From contig NVTY02000010.1 in the NCBI GenBank assembly GCA_002401765.2, forward strand, positions 48,433 through 112,432: a stretch of 64,000 bases of DNA, read 5' to 3'. The position numbers were made by a program, and so were the translations under genes. The notes under the pieces were generated by a model that saw nothing but the letters and a program-made list of their open reading frames with translations, ran no database searches and was not told the origin of the DNA. Below are positions 53,987 through 62,619 of this stretch, in pieces. The DNA comes from Thiotrichaceae bacterium (GTDB taxonomy: Bacteria > Pseudomonadota > Gammaproteobacteria > SZUA-140). Within the stretch, counting starts at the first letter, position 1, and every line of letters begins with the position of its first letter.

Positions 53987-54883
53987 CTACCAGCGGTAAC
54001 TATATTGCACTCCTAGTACCGGTATCTGAGTCCGGCGGTAACGATTGTCTAATGACGCATCGAAATCGGTGGCGCGGTAGGCTGGTAGTACCATGACTGG
54101 TGATAGCTGAGTGCTCTGCTCATCATCCCCAAACCACTCCTCCGTTTTGGCATTCATCGCCCCTAGCGGGTCTGTTAGCGCCATGATCCAGGCATCCCCC
54201 CAGCTCTCTTCTTCACCGCTGGCATGGCGAGCGCGGATCTCTTTGCGTAACTTCATGAAGTACATACCAAGAAAAGCACCTGCGACAGGGGTCACGATAA
54301 TATCTTGTAGCGAGGGTTCTTCAAAAAAGGCTTCGAAGCCAAATTCAAATGAGGCAGAGAGCGCGGCGGAGTACCAGAATGCCGCATTTTCATCGTAGCC
54401 CCGTTCGCGTGCACGCACGTAGTATGCGCTGCCCCAGTATGGGTGCATGATGTAGTTGATGTCCCATTGGTCGCTATCCCAAACGGCATGGCGGACGTTG
54501 TTTTTGTACTTATCGAAGCTGAATTCATCTTTTTGTTCATCTGACCAGCCGGAGAAACTCTGCGGCGAAATGTAGAGCAGCCCGACAATCGTGACCTGAT
54601 AGGCGAAAAAATATTTGGTATCTTTTATCAAACCTGCTTTGTCGCCACTGTGGGGCGCTGGGGTGTCGATGTCGCCGCTAATCGAATAGATGTTCTGTTG
54701 ATGTGGTTTAGGTTTAATGCCTAGATGCGGAAGCCCCAGGGCTAGCCTGGCGGGGGTGTGCTGTGTTTGGTTTGCTGTATTACTACTTTCAAGCAGTGAG
54801 TAGGGCACTGAAGCCGCTTGAGTGACTGCAGAAAGTAAAATTAAACCCGATAGAGCGCTAATGAGGGCAGTACGTCGTAACAT
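53987..54883 (-). CDS. DUF3943 family exported protein
   Basis: About 298 residues with a signal peptide (ALISALSGLILLSAVTQAAS). The DUF3943 core is visible in HPYWGSAYYVRARERGYDE, ASFEFGFEAFFEEPSLQD and IIVTPVAGAFLGMYF. The C-terminus IPVLGVQYSYRW ends in an aromatic residue, as in outer-membrane barrels. Function unknown. An upstream in-frame GTG at 54913, with AGGA about ten bases before it, would add ten residues; the ATG at 54883 gives the cleaner signal peptide. Confidence 0.85.
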   Translation of the reverse strand: MLRRTALISALSGLILLSAVTQAASVPYSLLESSNTANQTQHTPARLALGLPHLGIKPKPHQQNIYSISGDIDTPAPHSGDKAGLIKDTKYFFAYQVTIVGLLYISPQSFSGWSDEQKDEFSFDKYKNNVRHAVWDSDQWDINYIMHPYWGSAYYVRARERGYDENAAFWYSAALSASFEFGFEAFFEEPSLQDIIVTPVAGAFLGMYFMKLRKEIRARHASGEEESWGDAWIMALTDPLGAMNAKTEEWFGDDEQSTQLSPVMVLPAYRATDFDASLDNRYRRTQIPVLGVQYSYRW

Positions 54884-54919
54884 TTTAGAGTACAAGGGCT
54901 TATCGGGTCTCACGCTGTA

Positions 54920-55378
54920 TTAGATCCTGCTTGACCCGCTGAGGACGGGGAAAATGCAGGGGCTCTGGTTAAATAATTGATGCTGAATGCTACAGCATCG
55001 AGCCGGTCGGCTGCAAGCTGTGTGGGGGGCTGATTTTATCATTCGTAGGTGGACAAGTTGCTCATCAAAAAATGGTTGTTGTTCTTTTGGTACACTAAGA
55101 TCATCGACTAATATGTAATCGATGAACTTTGCGCCCATTGTTCCGATATAACCCAGGTCATTGATCTGAATAGGGACTGGTCGCGTTGCCAATACCGCAG
55201 GCCTTGATCCATGGGTATGGCCGTTCAAATCGATGATAATATGACTGCCTTGGGAGGCGATAAGTTTGGCTACTTCGGCGTCTCTCAAATGCCCAGCTTC
55301 AGAAAGTGGTCGGATGTTTTCATTAAACCCTGTTGCATTGGGCTGTTGTTGGCTCGCCCATAGGTAATCGTAGTGATG
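54920..55378 (-). pseudogene. Remnant of a SPINDLY/OGT-type peptide O-GlcNAc transferase
   Basis: The open stretch reads LSEAGHLRDAEVAKLIASQ, then IIIDLNGHTHGSRPAVLATR, PVPIQINDLGYIGTMGAKFI and DYILVDDL...FFDEQLVHL, which is a central piece of the OGT (TPR/SPINDLY) glycosyltransferase domain. No TPR region lies before it; a stop is met at 55379-55381. After LVHL the family similarity stops and the frame runs into a short unrelated tail. Both ends are gone, so it is a gene fragment, not a working enzyme. Confidence 0.75.
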
Positions 55379-55422
55379 TCAAATTTAGTGCGGTCATGTA
55401 ATTCATAGCGCTAGCGGCATTC

Positions 55423-56604
55423 TTAATGCCTTAAATTGCCATTGATCGCATCGCTCAGTAATGTTGCATATTGTGCTTGGGTCAGAGGGGTGGGGTTACC
55501 TGCCGCGGAGGGGTCCTGAAGTGCCTGAGCGGCGATTTCATCAATACGGCTCTCGTCGATACCTATGCTGCGCAGATCATTTGGAATGCCGATGTGCTTG
55601 CGTAAGGTGATGATGTAGTTGAGTACGGCATCAAAGTCAGCGCTATCGAGTTCGAGATAACGCGCCAGGTGTTGCATGCGGGTATCAATTGCCGTGCGGT
55701 TTTTGAGTAAGACATAAGGCATCAAAATGGCATTAAGCAGGCCATGGTGTGCATCGTAAATAGCGCCAAGGGGGTGGGCCAATGCATGCATTGCGCCGAG
55801 CCCTTTTTGGAAGGCGGTTGCCCCCATGGTGGATGCCATCATCATGTGGCTACGCGCTTCAATGTTTTGCGGCTCTGCACAGGCAATTGCGAGCCACTCT
55901 TTGATGAGGCGCATCCCTTCGAGCGCGATGCCGTCAGCCATCGGATGGTAGGCTAGGGCGCAGTATGCCTCAAGGTTGTGGGATAGCGCATCCATGCCGG
56001 TCGCGGCGGTAATATTTGCGGGTAGCCCAATGGTGAGTTTTGGGTCAGCAATGACAATGCTGGGTAGCATTTTAGGGTGGAAAATGATCTTCTTACAATG
56101 ATGTACTTCATCGACAATGAGTGATGCTCGACCTACCTCTGAGCCGGTGCCAGCCGTTGTGGGGACGGCGATGATTGGGGCGATGCCATTGCTGTCGGCA
56201 CGCCGCCAGTTATCAGCGCTATCTTCAAATGCCCACAGTGGCTGCTTTTGTCCGCTCATCAATGCTATTGCCTTACCCGCGTCGAGTGCGCTGCCACCAC
56301 CAAAGGCGATGATCCCATCATGCCCATTCTGATGATAATGGCTGACGCCATTTTCGATATTTATACCGTTAGGATTCGGCTTAATATCACTGAATAGTCC
56401 GGTGGGAATGCCCTGTGCTTTGTTATGGGCGATCGATTCACCTATCATTGGGAGCTGGCTTAGCCCCGAGTCAGTTACGAGTAATGGATGATGTATGCCG
56501 AGCATTTTACAGGCGGCGGCAAGCTCTGTGATGCGTTCAGCACCGAACCAAAGGGTGGTGGGGTAGTTCCAGTTGCCGTGCTGTTTATTGCTGTTGTTTG
56601 CCAT
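55423..56604 (-). CDS. Iron-containing alcohol dehydrogenase
   Basis: A 393-residue group III (Fe-type) alcohol dehydrogenase. The NAD-binding signature FGGGSALDAGKAIALM lies near residue 100, PTTAGTGSEVGRAS near 150, and the metal-site helix GMDALSHNLEAY near 205, with further histidines in HALAHPLGAIYDAHHG (about 270). It is last in a three-gene minus-strand operon, nine bases after the aldehyde dehydrogenase. With the upstream ligase it could oxidise the alcohol group of a gamma-glutamylated amino alcohol (inference). Confidence 0.92.
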   Translation of the reverse strand: MANNSNKQHGNWNYPTTLWFGAERITELAAACKMLGIHHPLLVTDSGLSQLPMIGESIAHNKAQGIPTGLFSDIKPNPNGINIENGVSHYHQNGHDGIIAFGGGSALDAGKAIALMSGQKQPLWAFEDSADNWRRADSNGIAPIIAVPTTAGTGSEVGRASLIVDEVHHCKKIIFHPKMLPSIVIADPKLTIGLPANITAATGMDALSHNLEAYCALAYHPMADGIALEGMRLIKEWLAIACAEPQNIEARSHMMMASTMGATAFQKGLGAMHALAHPLGAIYDAHHGLLNAILMPYVLLKNRTAIDTRMQHLARYLELDSADFDAVLNYIITLRKHIGIPNDLRSIGIDESRIDEIAAQALQDPSAAGNPTPLTQAQYATLLSDAINGNLRH

Positions 56605-56613
56605 GGTCTTTAA

Positions 56614-57999
56614 TTAGTGACGAAAATGAAATGATTTTGGCTGAGTAAGGCGCTCATAGGCAAACTCAGAAAGAGAGCAACCTTTCCCTGAATTTTTCAC
56701 GCCGCTCCATGCTAGTGCAGGGTCTAGGTAGTCACATCGATTCATGAAACAAGTGCCTGTTTCGAGTTGGTTGCCGATGTTAAAGGCTGAGTCGCGATCA
56801 CGGGTCCAGATTGAAGCGCTCAGGCCGTAAGGCGAGTCATTCATTAGCTTGATCGCCTGCTCATCAGAGTCTACCGACATAATGCCGACGACAGGGCCAA
56901 AGCTTTCGTCGCGCATTACTGACATTGAATGGTCAACATTTAGCAGTACTTGTGGGGCGAGGTAAGCGGTATCTATTTTACTCGCTGGAAATGATTTTTC
57001 ATCAATCGTGGCGCAAGCCCCGCGTTTGATTGCGGCACTGATTTGAGCGCGAACGCGTGTGGCGGCAGCGGCATTAACCATTGGACCGAGCGTGGTATCC
57101 GGGTGTAGCGGATCACCGAGGCGATATTCACGCGTCAATTCAATAAAATTATCACAAAACTTCTGGTATAGCGCTTTGTGAACGTAAATGCGTTCGATGC
57201 CACAGCAGGATTGCCCAGAATTGAAAAATGCCCCGTCGATCAGGTTTTCAACGGCATCTTCCAGCACTGCATCGCTGCGTACGTAGGCGGGGTCTTTACC
57301 ACCAAGCTCCAGACCGAGGTCGATAAAACGCCCAACCGCGGCGGCTTCAATCTCGCGTCCACCCTGAGTTGAACCGGTAAAAGAGACATAGTTGATTGCT
57401 TCATGTTGAATCAATTTTGCGGTGTTAAGGTGATCAAGAAAGAGGTGTTGAAACAGTCCGGCAGGCAATCCGGCTGTCTCAAATGCATCAAAGAGGCGCT
57501 CGGCAGTTAGCGGTGTCTGTGATGAGGGTTTCATTATGACGCTATTACCGGCCATTAATGCCGGAATGATCACATTCACGGCGGTGAGGTAGGGGTAGTT
57601 CCAGGGTACGATTGAGAACACGATGCCGTGCGGTGCTCGATGAATTCGTCTGGTTGTTGCAGCGGATGTTTCTACCTCAATGTTGATGAGTTTATCTGCC
57701 GCAATTCTAGCCATGTGGCGGGCACGTTCGGCAAAGCCTTTGATTTCATCCGGGGTGTAGCGTAGCGGGCGCCCCATTTGCCAGCTTAACTCTTCGGCGA
57801 TGCTTGATTGCCTTGCTAATAGTGCGCTGACGGCTTTGAGGCAGATTTTTTTTCGTATCTCAAGCGGGGTGTTTCGCCATTCGCGCTGTGCCTTCGCTGA
57901 CTTTTCCAGGGCGCGCTCGATTTCTGAGTCGGTTGTATAAGCGCGCTCAGCATAGCTTCGATTATTATTGGGTGAGATAACTTTAAAGGTAGGCATCAT
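56614..57999 (-). CDS. NAD(P)-dependent aldehyde dehydrogenase
   Basis: A 461-residue ALDH-superfamily enzyme. The oxyanion asparagine lies in VPWNYPYL, the catalytic base in LELGGKDPAYV, and the nucleophile is C265 in FNSGQSCCGIERI, followed by SFGPVVGIM. All catalytic residues are intact. Its ATG overlaps the stop of the glutamine-synthetase-like gene (ATGA), indicating translational coupling; a second ATG follows directly. Likely oxidises a gamma-glutamylated aldehyde to the acid, as PuuC does in putrescine breakdown (inference from context). Confidence 0.93.
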   Translation of the reverse strand: MMPTFKVISPNNNRSYAERAYTTDSEIERALEKSAKAQREWRNTPLEIRKKICLKAVSALLARQSSIAEELSWQMGRPLRYTPDEIKGFAERARHMARIAADKLINIEVETSAATTRRIHRAPHGIVFSIVPWNYPYLTAVNVIIPALMAGNSVIMKPSSQTPLTAERLFDAFETAGLPAGLFQHLFLDHLNTAKLIQHEAINYVSFTGSTQGGREIEAAAVGRFIDLGLELGGKDPAYVRSDAVLEDAVENLIDGAFFNSGQSCCGIERIYVHKALYQKFCDNFIELTREYRLGDPLHPDTTLGPMVNAAAATRVRAQISAAIKRGACATIDEKSFPASKIDTAYLAPQVLLNVDHSMSVMRDESFGPVVGIMSVDSDEQAIKLMNDSPYGLSASIWTRDRDSAFNIGNQLETGTCFMNRCDYLDPALAWSGVKNSGKGCSLSEFAYERLTQPKSFHFRH

Positions 58000-59363
58000 A
58001 TGATCTCAAAGTAGCGGTCCATTTCCCAGTCGGTGATATGTTTGCGGAACTCACGTTCCTCCCATTCTCTGCTTGCGGTGTAGTGGTCGACAAAGTGATC
58101 ACCAAAATATTCTCGGGCCATGCTTGACCCTTTAAGTCGTTGTGCGGCTTCCCACAGAGAGGCGGGTAGTTGGCGCGCAGTGGAAAACTGTTGCTCATAG
58201 GCGTTGCCACTGACTTTTTCATCAGGCTCGAGTGCTTGCGCAATACCGGCTAGTCCTGAGGCGAGTGCGGCTGCGAGGATGATGTAAGGATTAGCATCGG
58301 CAGCTGCCACGCGGTATTCCACGCGTTGAGCCGTGGCGCTACCCGTGATGACGCGTAATGCACAGGTGCGATTGTCAACGCCCCAGGTGGCGACGGTGGG
58401 CGCCCAGAAGCCCGGCACCAGGCGTGTATATGAATTGATGGTTGGCGCGATCATGGCGAGTAACTCCGGCATAAACTGTTGCTGGCCTGCAACAAAATGG
58501 CGCATGGTGGCGCTCATGTTATCGGCTTTGTTGGCGTCATAAAAAGCCGAGGCACCTAGCGCATCATTGAGGGATATATGAATGTGCCCGCTCTGCCCGG
58601 GGTGGTCTATCGACCATTTTGCCATGAAGGTTGCGATCAGTCCGGCACGCTGCGCAGTGATTTTGGTGAAGGTCTTAAACAGGGCGGCCTTATCTGCGGC
58701 GTTAAGGGCGTTGTCGTAAGTGATGGCGGCCTCAAGTACGCCGGGGCCAGTCTCTTCATGCAGTCCTTCGATTGGAAAGTCCATGGTTTCACCAAGATCA
58801 AGGATTTGCTGGTATATTTCAGCATCCACACTGTTGCGTAGCACGGAGTAGCCAAAGTTGCCAGGTGCCAGTGGGGTTAAATCTCGATACTGCTTTTTGC
58901 GGATTGATTCACGTGTTTCTTCGAAGATGAAGAACTCATATTCAAAACCGGCGTTAGGAAAGAAGCCCATTTGATTGGCTTTTTCGATTGTGCGTTGTAG
59001 CAGGCCGCGAGGGCAGAGTGTGGCGGCATCCGCGCTAAACTCGCAGAGGAAAAAGAGCGTCTCTTCTTCAAATGGGATATTGCGGCACGATTCAGGAATG
59101 ATGCGGACTGGTACGTCGGGATAGCCGGTCTGCCAGCCAGTAAAATTAACGTTGTCGTAGAGTTGGTCTTTGCTGTCCCAGCCCAGTACGACATTGCAAA
59201 AACCAAAGCCTTTGTCGAGGGCTGAAAAAAACTTTTCTCGTGAGATGTATTTGCCTCGTAATACGCCGTCAATATCGAAAACACCTACCTTTATATGGCG
59301 GATGTTACGCTCATTGACGATATTTTTCGCATCGGCAATACTCTTAACCTCTCTGGCGTGCAT
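57996..59363 (-). CDS. Glutamine synthetase-like gamma-glutamyl ligase (PuuA/GlnA4 type)
   Basis: About 455 residues of the glutamine synthetase superfamily. The ligase core shows GFEYEFFIFEE, EGLHEETGPGVLEA, SGHIHISL, GVDNRTCALRV and RVEYRVAAADANPYIILAAA, which carry the metal, ATP and glutamate ligands. It lacks features of GlnA such as the adenylylation-loop context, and like PuuA or GlnA4 is coupled to dehydrogenases, so it probably gamma-glutamylates an amine. ATG at 59363 follows AAGGA by 11 bases; an ATG at 59387 would add eight residues. First gene of the operon, divergent from a glutamine amidotransferase. Confidence 0.9.
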   Translation of the reverse strand: MHAREVKSIADAKNIVNERNIRHIKVGVFDIDGVLRGKYISREKFFSALDKGFGFCNVVLGWDSKDQLYDNVNFTGWQTGYPDVPVRIIPESCRNIPFEEETLFFLCEFSADAATLCPRGLLQRTIEKANQMGFFPNAGFEYEFFIFEETRESIRKKQYRDLTPLAPGNFGYSVLRNSVDAEIYQQILDLGETMDFPIEGLHEETGPGVLEAAITYDNALNAADKAALFKTFTKITAQRAGLIATFMAKWSIDHPGQSGHIHISLNDALGASAFYDANKADNMSATMRHFVAGQQQFMPELLAMIAPTINSYTRLVPGFWAPTVATWGVDNRTCALRVITGSATAQRVEYRVAAADANPYIILAAALASGLAGIAQALEPDEKVSGNAYEQQFSTARQLPASLWEAAQRLKGSSMAREYFGDHFVDHYTASREWEEREFRKHITDWEMDRYFEII

Positions 59364-59430
59364 TATGGGTTTTGTCCTTGTTATCATGCATGGGTTTTGC
59401 TTAGCGTAAACTGGTGGATCTATTATAGAT

Positions 59431-59461
59431 GCGATAGATATAAAGTATCTAATACTATCGC
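59431..59461. promoter_or_regulatory. Candidate operator between the ligase and amidotransferase genes
   Basis: GCGATAG and CTATCGC form a 7-bp inverted repeat with a 17-base spacer that itself holds AGATA/TATCT. It lies in the 154-bp gap between two divergent catabolic genes, where a repressor site would be expected. No regulator gene is adjacent. Confidence 0.35.
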
Positions 59462-59517
59462 GTAATTCAAACGCTCTTAACAGGTTTTTTGATGGGTTTT
59501 TTAAAAGGCACGGATAA

Positions 59518-60225
59518 ATGAAGATTGGGATCTTGCAGTGTGACTCGGTGAGGTCGCAGTTTAAGGGACAGTATGGTGATTACCCTGAGATGATCACCTC
59601 TCTGTTTCATCCGTTCGCGCCTACTTTCAGCTATGAAGTTTATGATGTTGTGGCGGGCCATTATCCCGCTTTGCTTGATGCGTGTGATGTCTATATCACA
59701 ACGGGCAGCCAGGTCAGTGTTTATGATGATAAGGCGTGGATTGGCGTATTGCAGGCCTTTATTATTCGCTTACGAAAGGCGAAAATAAAGCTAATTGCGA
59801 TCTGCTTTGGTCATCAATTAGTGGCTCAGGCCTTTGGTGGTACGGTAGGGAAGTCTGTTAAGGGGTGGGGGGTGGGGGTGCACGCAATGCAAGTGGCAAC
59901 TGTCGCGCCCTGGATGGATGTATTGCCCATAGACGGTGTTTGTCAGGTGCTGATGAGTCATCAGGACCAGGTGCTTGAATTGCCAGCGCGGGCTAAATTA
60001 ATAGCGGGCAGTGATTTTTGTCCGCATGCGATGTTTCAGCTAGATGAGAGTATTCTTACTATTCAGGGGCACCCAGAGTTTTCAAAACCATATGCAGCGG
60101 CCTTAATGGGCTTTCGTCGTGAATTATTGGGCACACCTGTTTTCACTGCTGGTATCGATTCATTAACACGGCGAACAGATGAGCAGTTGATTGCACAGTG
60201 GGTAATTTCATTTATTTCTCGGTAA
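59518..60225 (+). CDS. Class I glutamine amidotransferase-like hydrolase
   Basis: A 235-residue GATase of the GMP-synthase-like group. The nucleophile elbow is AICFGHQLVAQAFGG (cysteine near residue 99) and the His/Glu pair is in IQGHPEFSKPY near residue 183. No synthetase domain is attached. Placed divergently from a GS-like ligase and two dehydrogenases, it is a candidate for the last step, cleaving the gamma-glutamyl bond to free glutamate, as PuuD does (inference; PuuD is a related but distinct class I GATase). Confidence 0.88.
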   Translation: MKIGILQCDSVRSQFKGQYGDYPEMITSLFHPFAPTFSYEVYDVVAGHYPALLDACDVYITTGSQVSVYDDKAWIGVLQAFIIRLRKAKIKLIAICFGHQLVAQAFGGTVGKSVKGWGVGVHAMQVATVAPWMDVLPIDGVCQVLMSHQDQVLELPARAKLIAGSDFCPHAMFQLDESILTIQGHPEFSKPYAAALMGFRRELLGTPVFTAGIDSLTRRTDEQLIAQWVISFISR

Positions 60226-60251
60226 AAATCTGAGCTAGCACTTAAATCTAA

Positions 60252-61187
60252 ATGACAGTATTTAAAAAAATTTACCTCAAGGCGCTTGGTGTCATGTTAG
60301 CGCTATTTGCGCTGCTCGCATTTGTGCCATTTGGCAGTAGTGCTAACCCGGCTGCCGTGATGACGACCATGGATGCGGGGCATGCTTTTGCCTTTATTTT
60401 GTTGAGTGGGCTATTTTATCTCGCCGTTGAACCCTATGGAAAATGGCGAGCGGTAGTCTCTTCAATGGTAATCTCTGTGCTGCTCATGGTCGCGGTCGAG
60501 CTGGTGCAGCCTTTTGTTGGCAGAACGGCCTCGTTTGCAGATGTGCAGATGGGGCTATTGGGCCTCTTTCTTGCGTTAAGTTCGATGATTGTATGGCGTA
60601 GCCAATGGCATCCGTTATTGAAAATTACTCATCTGTTATTGTTTGTGTTGACGCTCGCCTGGGTCGTTCAGCCAGCGTGGAGTGAATGGCGGGCAGTGTG
60701 GTTGCGAGATCATCAGTTTCCTGTATTGGGTGGTTTTGAGGATGGTTTAGAACAAAGGTTGTGGAAGGCCCATGGCAGAGGGACTTCTATTTCCTTTTCA
60801 GATAAGCATGTTGTCGAAGGTGCATCTTCATTGAAGATTGAAACCAGCGGCCAAGCTTGGAGTGGTGTGCGTTATGCGGCTGGTGATCGGGACTGGCGTG
60901 GCTATCAATACTTAAACATTGAGCTTTATAACGTAGGCGAGCCATTTATGCTGAATTTTCGCATTGATGATGGGGTTCTTATCTCGCCGGGATATGGTGA
61001 TCGCTATAATGGACGGTTTAAGATTGATGCGGGTGCTAATACCATCTTGATTCCATTGGGCGACATTGCCAGGGGGCCGCGTTCGCGTCTATTGGCGCTG
61101 GATAATGTTAGAAAAATGATTCTATTTCTAGGTAGGGAAGAGGCGCAACGGGAGTTTTACCTGGATGGTGTTCATTTAATTCCTTAG
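60252..61187 (+). CDS. VanZ-like membrane protein with C-terminal carbohydrate-binding-like domain
   Basis: A 311-residue protein. The first 150 residues hold four hydrophobic segments with VanZ signatures MDAGHAFAFILLSG and VELVQPFVGRTASFADVQMG. From about residue 160 (LGGFEDGLEQRLW) to the end is a soluble beta-sandwich-like region (SLKIETSGQAWSGVR, YLNIELYNVGEP, FYLDGVHLIP) resembling carbohydrate-binding or galactose-binding folds. The substrate is unknown. It starts 26 bases after the amidotransferase, with no clear Shine-Dalgarno. The fusion suggests an envelope polysaccharide role (inference). Confidence 0.82.
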   Translation: MTVFKKIYLKALGVMLALFALLAFVPFGSSANPAAVMTTMDAGHAFAFILLSGLFYLAVEPYGKWRAVVSSMVISVLLMVAVELVQPFVGRTASFADVQMGLLGLFLALSSMIVWRSQWHPLLKITHLLLFVLTLAWVVQPAWSEWRAVWLRDHQFPVLGGFEDGLEQRLWKAHGRGTSISFSDKHVVEGASSLKIETSGQAWSGVRYAAGDRDWRGYQYLNIELYNVGEPFMLNFRIDDGVLISPGYGDRYNGRFKIDAGANTILIPLGDIARGPRSRLLALDNVRKMILFLGREEAQREFYLDGVHLIP

Positions 61188-61195
61188 TCGTTTTG

Positions 61196-61354
61196 TCAGA
61201 GCAAGCCAAAGTGGCCACCGATTAATAGTACGGAGATGATCGCCGCGACGGTAAACAGTGCAGTTGATAGTAATGGATTCGTTTTGCGGGTCTTCCACCC
61301 AAGATAAAAGAATACGGCCGTAATCAGGTATAAAATGGCGTAACCACGATTCAT
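61196..61354 (-). CDS. 52-residue small membrane protein
   Basis: A short frame beginning MNRGYAILYLITAVFFYLGW, followed by a basic loop (KTRKTNP) and a second hydrophobic helix (STALFTVAAIISVLLIGG), then a stop. Two helices with a positive loop indicate a genuine small inner-membrane protein. The ribosome site is weak (TAAGAG directly before the ATG). Stop is nine bases from the converging VanZ gene's stop. Confidence 0.55.
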   Translation of the reverse strand: MNRGYAILYLITAVFFYLGWKTRKTNPLLSTALFTVAAIISVLLIGGHFGLL

Positions 61355-61484
61355 CTCTTATAACCCGCTGTGTGTGAGGAAGCGTTCATTATAGCGTGAT
61401 TTTCCCTTTGTGTAGCATAGTGTTCGGTATGCTTATGACGGCGTCTGAAAATGGGATGTGGTGTTACTCGTCTCTTCTGGGTGA

Positions 61485-61739
61485 TTAAGTTGACCAGCGT
61501 TTGAGCTTTGCAATTCTTTTAGTCAGTAAACGCGCCATGATTCTGGGAACACCTCCAGCCGTGATATTGTCGATACAGAGTTGCCGCATTTTTTCTGCAT
61601 TAATATCCGGTTGAGCAAAGGCACCATCAACGTAACAGTGGCTGCAATAGTCGCTGTTTTGACTGCCATCCGCATTGCTGCCACCGCCGTTAGGATCGCG
61701 TTTCAGAGGCATTCCGCAACTTTGGCATAACTTGTTCAT
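61485..61739 (-). CDS. Putative zinc ribbon domain protein
   Basis: An 84-residue protein with CQSCGMPL at residues 4-11 and DYCSHCYVDGAF near 31-42, the two knuckles of a treble-clef/zinc-ribbon domain of the type that starts CxSCGMPL. The C-terminal half is helical and basic (ARLLTKRIAKLKRW). AAGGAG lies seven bases before the ATG at 61739, which fixes the start; an upstream extension to 61760 lacks support. Function unknown. Confidence 0.88.
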   Translation of the reverse strand: MNKLCQSCGMPLKRDPNGGGSNADGSQNSDYCSHCYVDGAFAQPDINAEKMRQLCIDNITAGGVPRIMARLLTKRIAKLKRWST

Positions 61740-61785
61740 CTGTATCTCCTTGTCTGGCAATGCGTGTTGTCGAGTAACGACGGCT

Positions 61786-62499
61786 TTATGTGGTGAGTGC
61801 CCAGCGTGGGATTGCTCTCATGCCTTGGTTTAGAATTTGTTCATGTTGTGGGTAGTCGGGCATGTAGCGTTCGACGAGCGCCCAGTAGCGAACTGAATGA
61901 TTCATTTCTTTAGTATGGCATAGCTCATGGATGAACAGATAGCGTACCGTGTTTGGCGGCATAAACAATAACGCGCGGTTGATGCTGATGGTGCCGCTTG
62001 ATGAGCAACTTCCCCAGCGAGTTTTTTGAGCGCGTATGATGGTGCGTTTGAATGTTAGTCCGAGTTCATCGCTGACATTATGCAGCCAAGGCATAAGGAT
62101 TTCATCTGCGCGTCGATTCAGCCACTGTTGCAGTGCTTTTTGGGCACTTTTGTCATCCTGACTGTAGACTCTTAATATATCGTTAGTGGCGGCGACACGT
62201 GCGCATTTTCCTTCAAGGTATTCTAAGCGCCACTGTTGATTGGTTGCCGCGAATTCGAGCGACCCAGGTAGTAACTCTGCGGTGGGATAGAGCGCCGCCA
62301 TCTTTTTTTGCGTCTGCTTAATCCAGTGTTGATGCTCAGCTACAAATGAAGGGACATGTTTCGGATTGATATTTTGGGGCAGTACAACTTCTATTACGCC
62401 GAGCGGAGACACTTTTAGCTGCATCCGTTTTGCTCGCTGGCTGATGCGAATTTGGTACAAGGGCGGGTCGTCGGAAGTCGTCTCTTTTACATTGCTCAT
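61786..62499 (-). CDS. YgjP-like (DUF45, M48-type) metallopeptidase
   Basis: A 237-residue protein of the YgjP/DUF45 family. The signature AQKTRWGSCSSSGTISINRALLF leads into the zinc helix FIHELCHTKEMNHS (HExxH at about 192-196), with a likely third ligand further on. The N-terminal region RAKRMQLKVSPLGVIEVVLP is typical. No signal peptide or membrane segment, so it is cytosolic. The substrate is unknown. Confidence 0.93.
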   Translation of the reverse strand: MSNVKETTSDDPPLYQIRISQRAKRMQLKVSPLGVIEVVLPQNINPKHVPSFVAEHQHWIKQTQKKMAALYPTAELLPGSLEFAATNQQWRLEYLEGKCARVAATNDILRVYSQDDKSAQKALQQWLNRRADEILMPWLHNVSDELGLTFKRTIIRAQKTRWGSCSSSGTISINRALLFMPPNTVRYLFIHELCHTKEMNHSVRYWALVERYMPDYPQHEQILNQGMRAIPRWALTT

Positions 62500-62568
62500 A
62501 GCATTCTATTGTCAACAAGACGAGGCAGGTGTCAATAGTAATTAAGGGCAGTACGGTAACGAGTAGAG

Positions 62569-62604
62569 CTGGCTGGCTGGTTGATCGGCAACCAGGCCAG
62601 CCAG
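62569..62604 (-). terminator. Long hairpin after the ABC-F gene
   Basis: CTGGCTGGCTGGTTG pairs with CAACCAGGCCAGCCAG with one bulge and a 5-base loop. It lies 16 bases beyond the ABC-F stop on the minus strand. No T-run follows on either strand, so it may act in mRNA stabilisation rather than as a classical intrinsic terminator. Confidence 0.4.
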
Positions 62605-62619
62605 TGTGATGAGTTGTAG

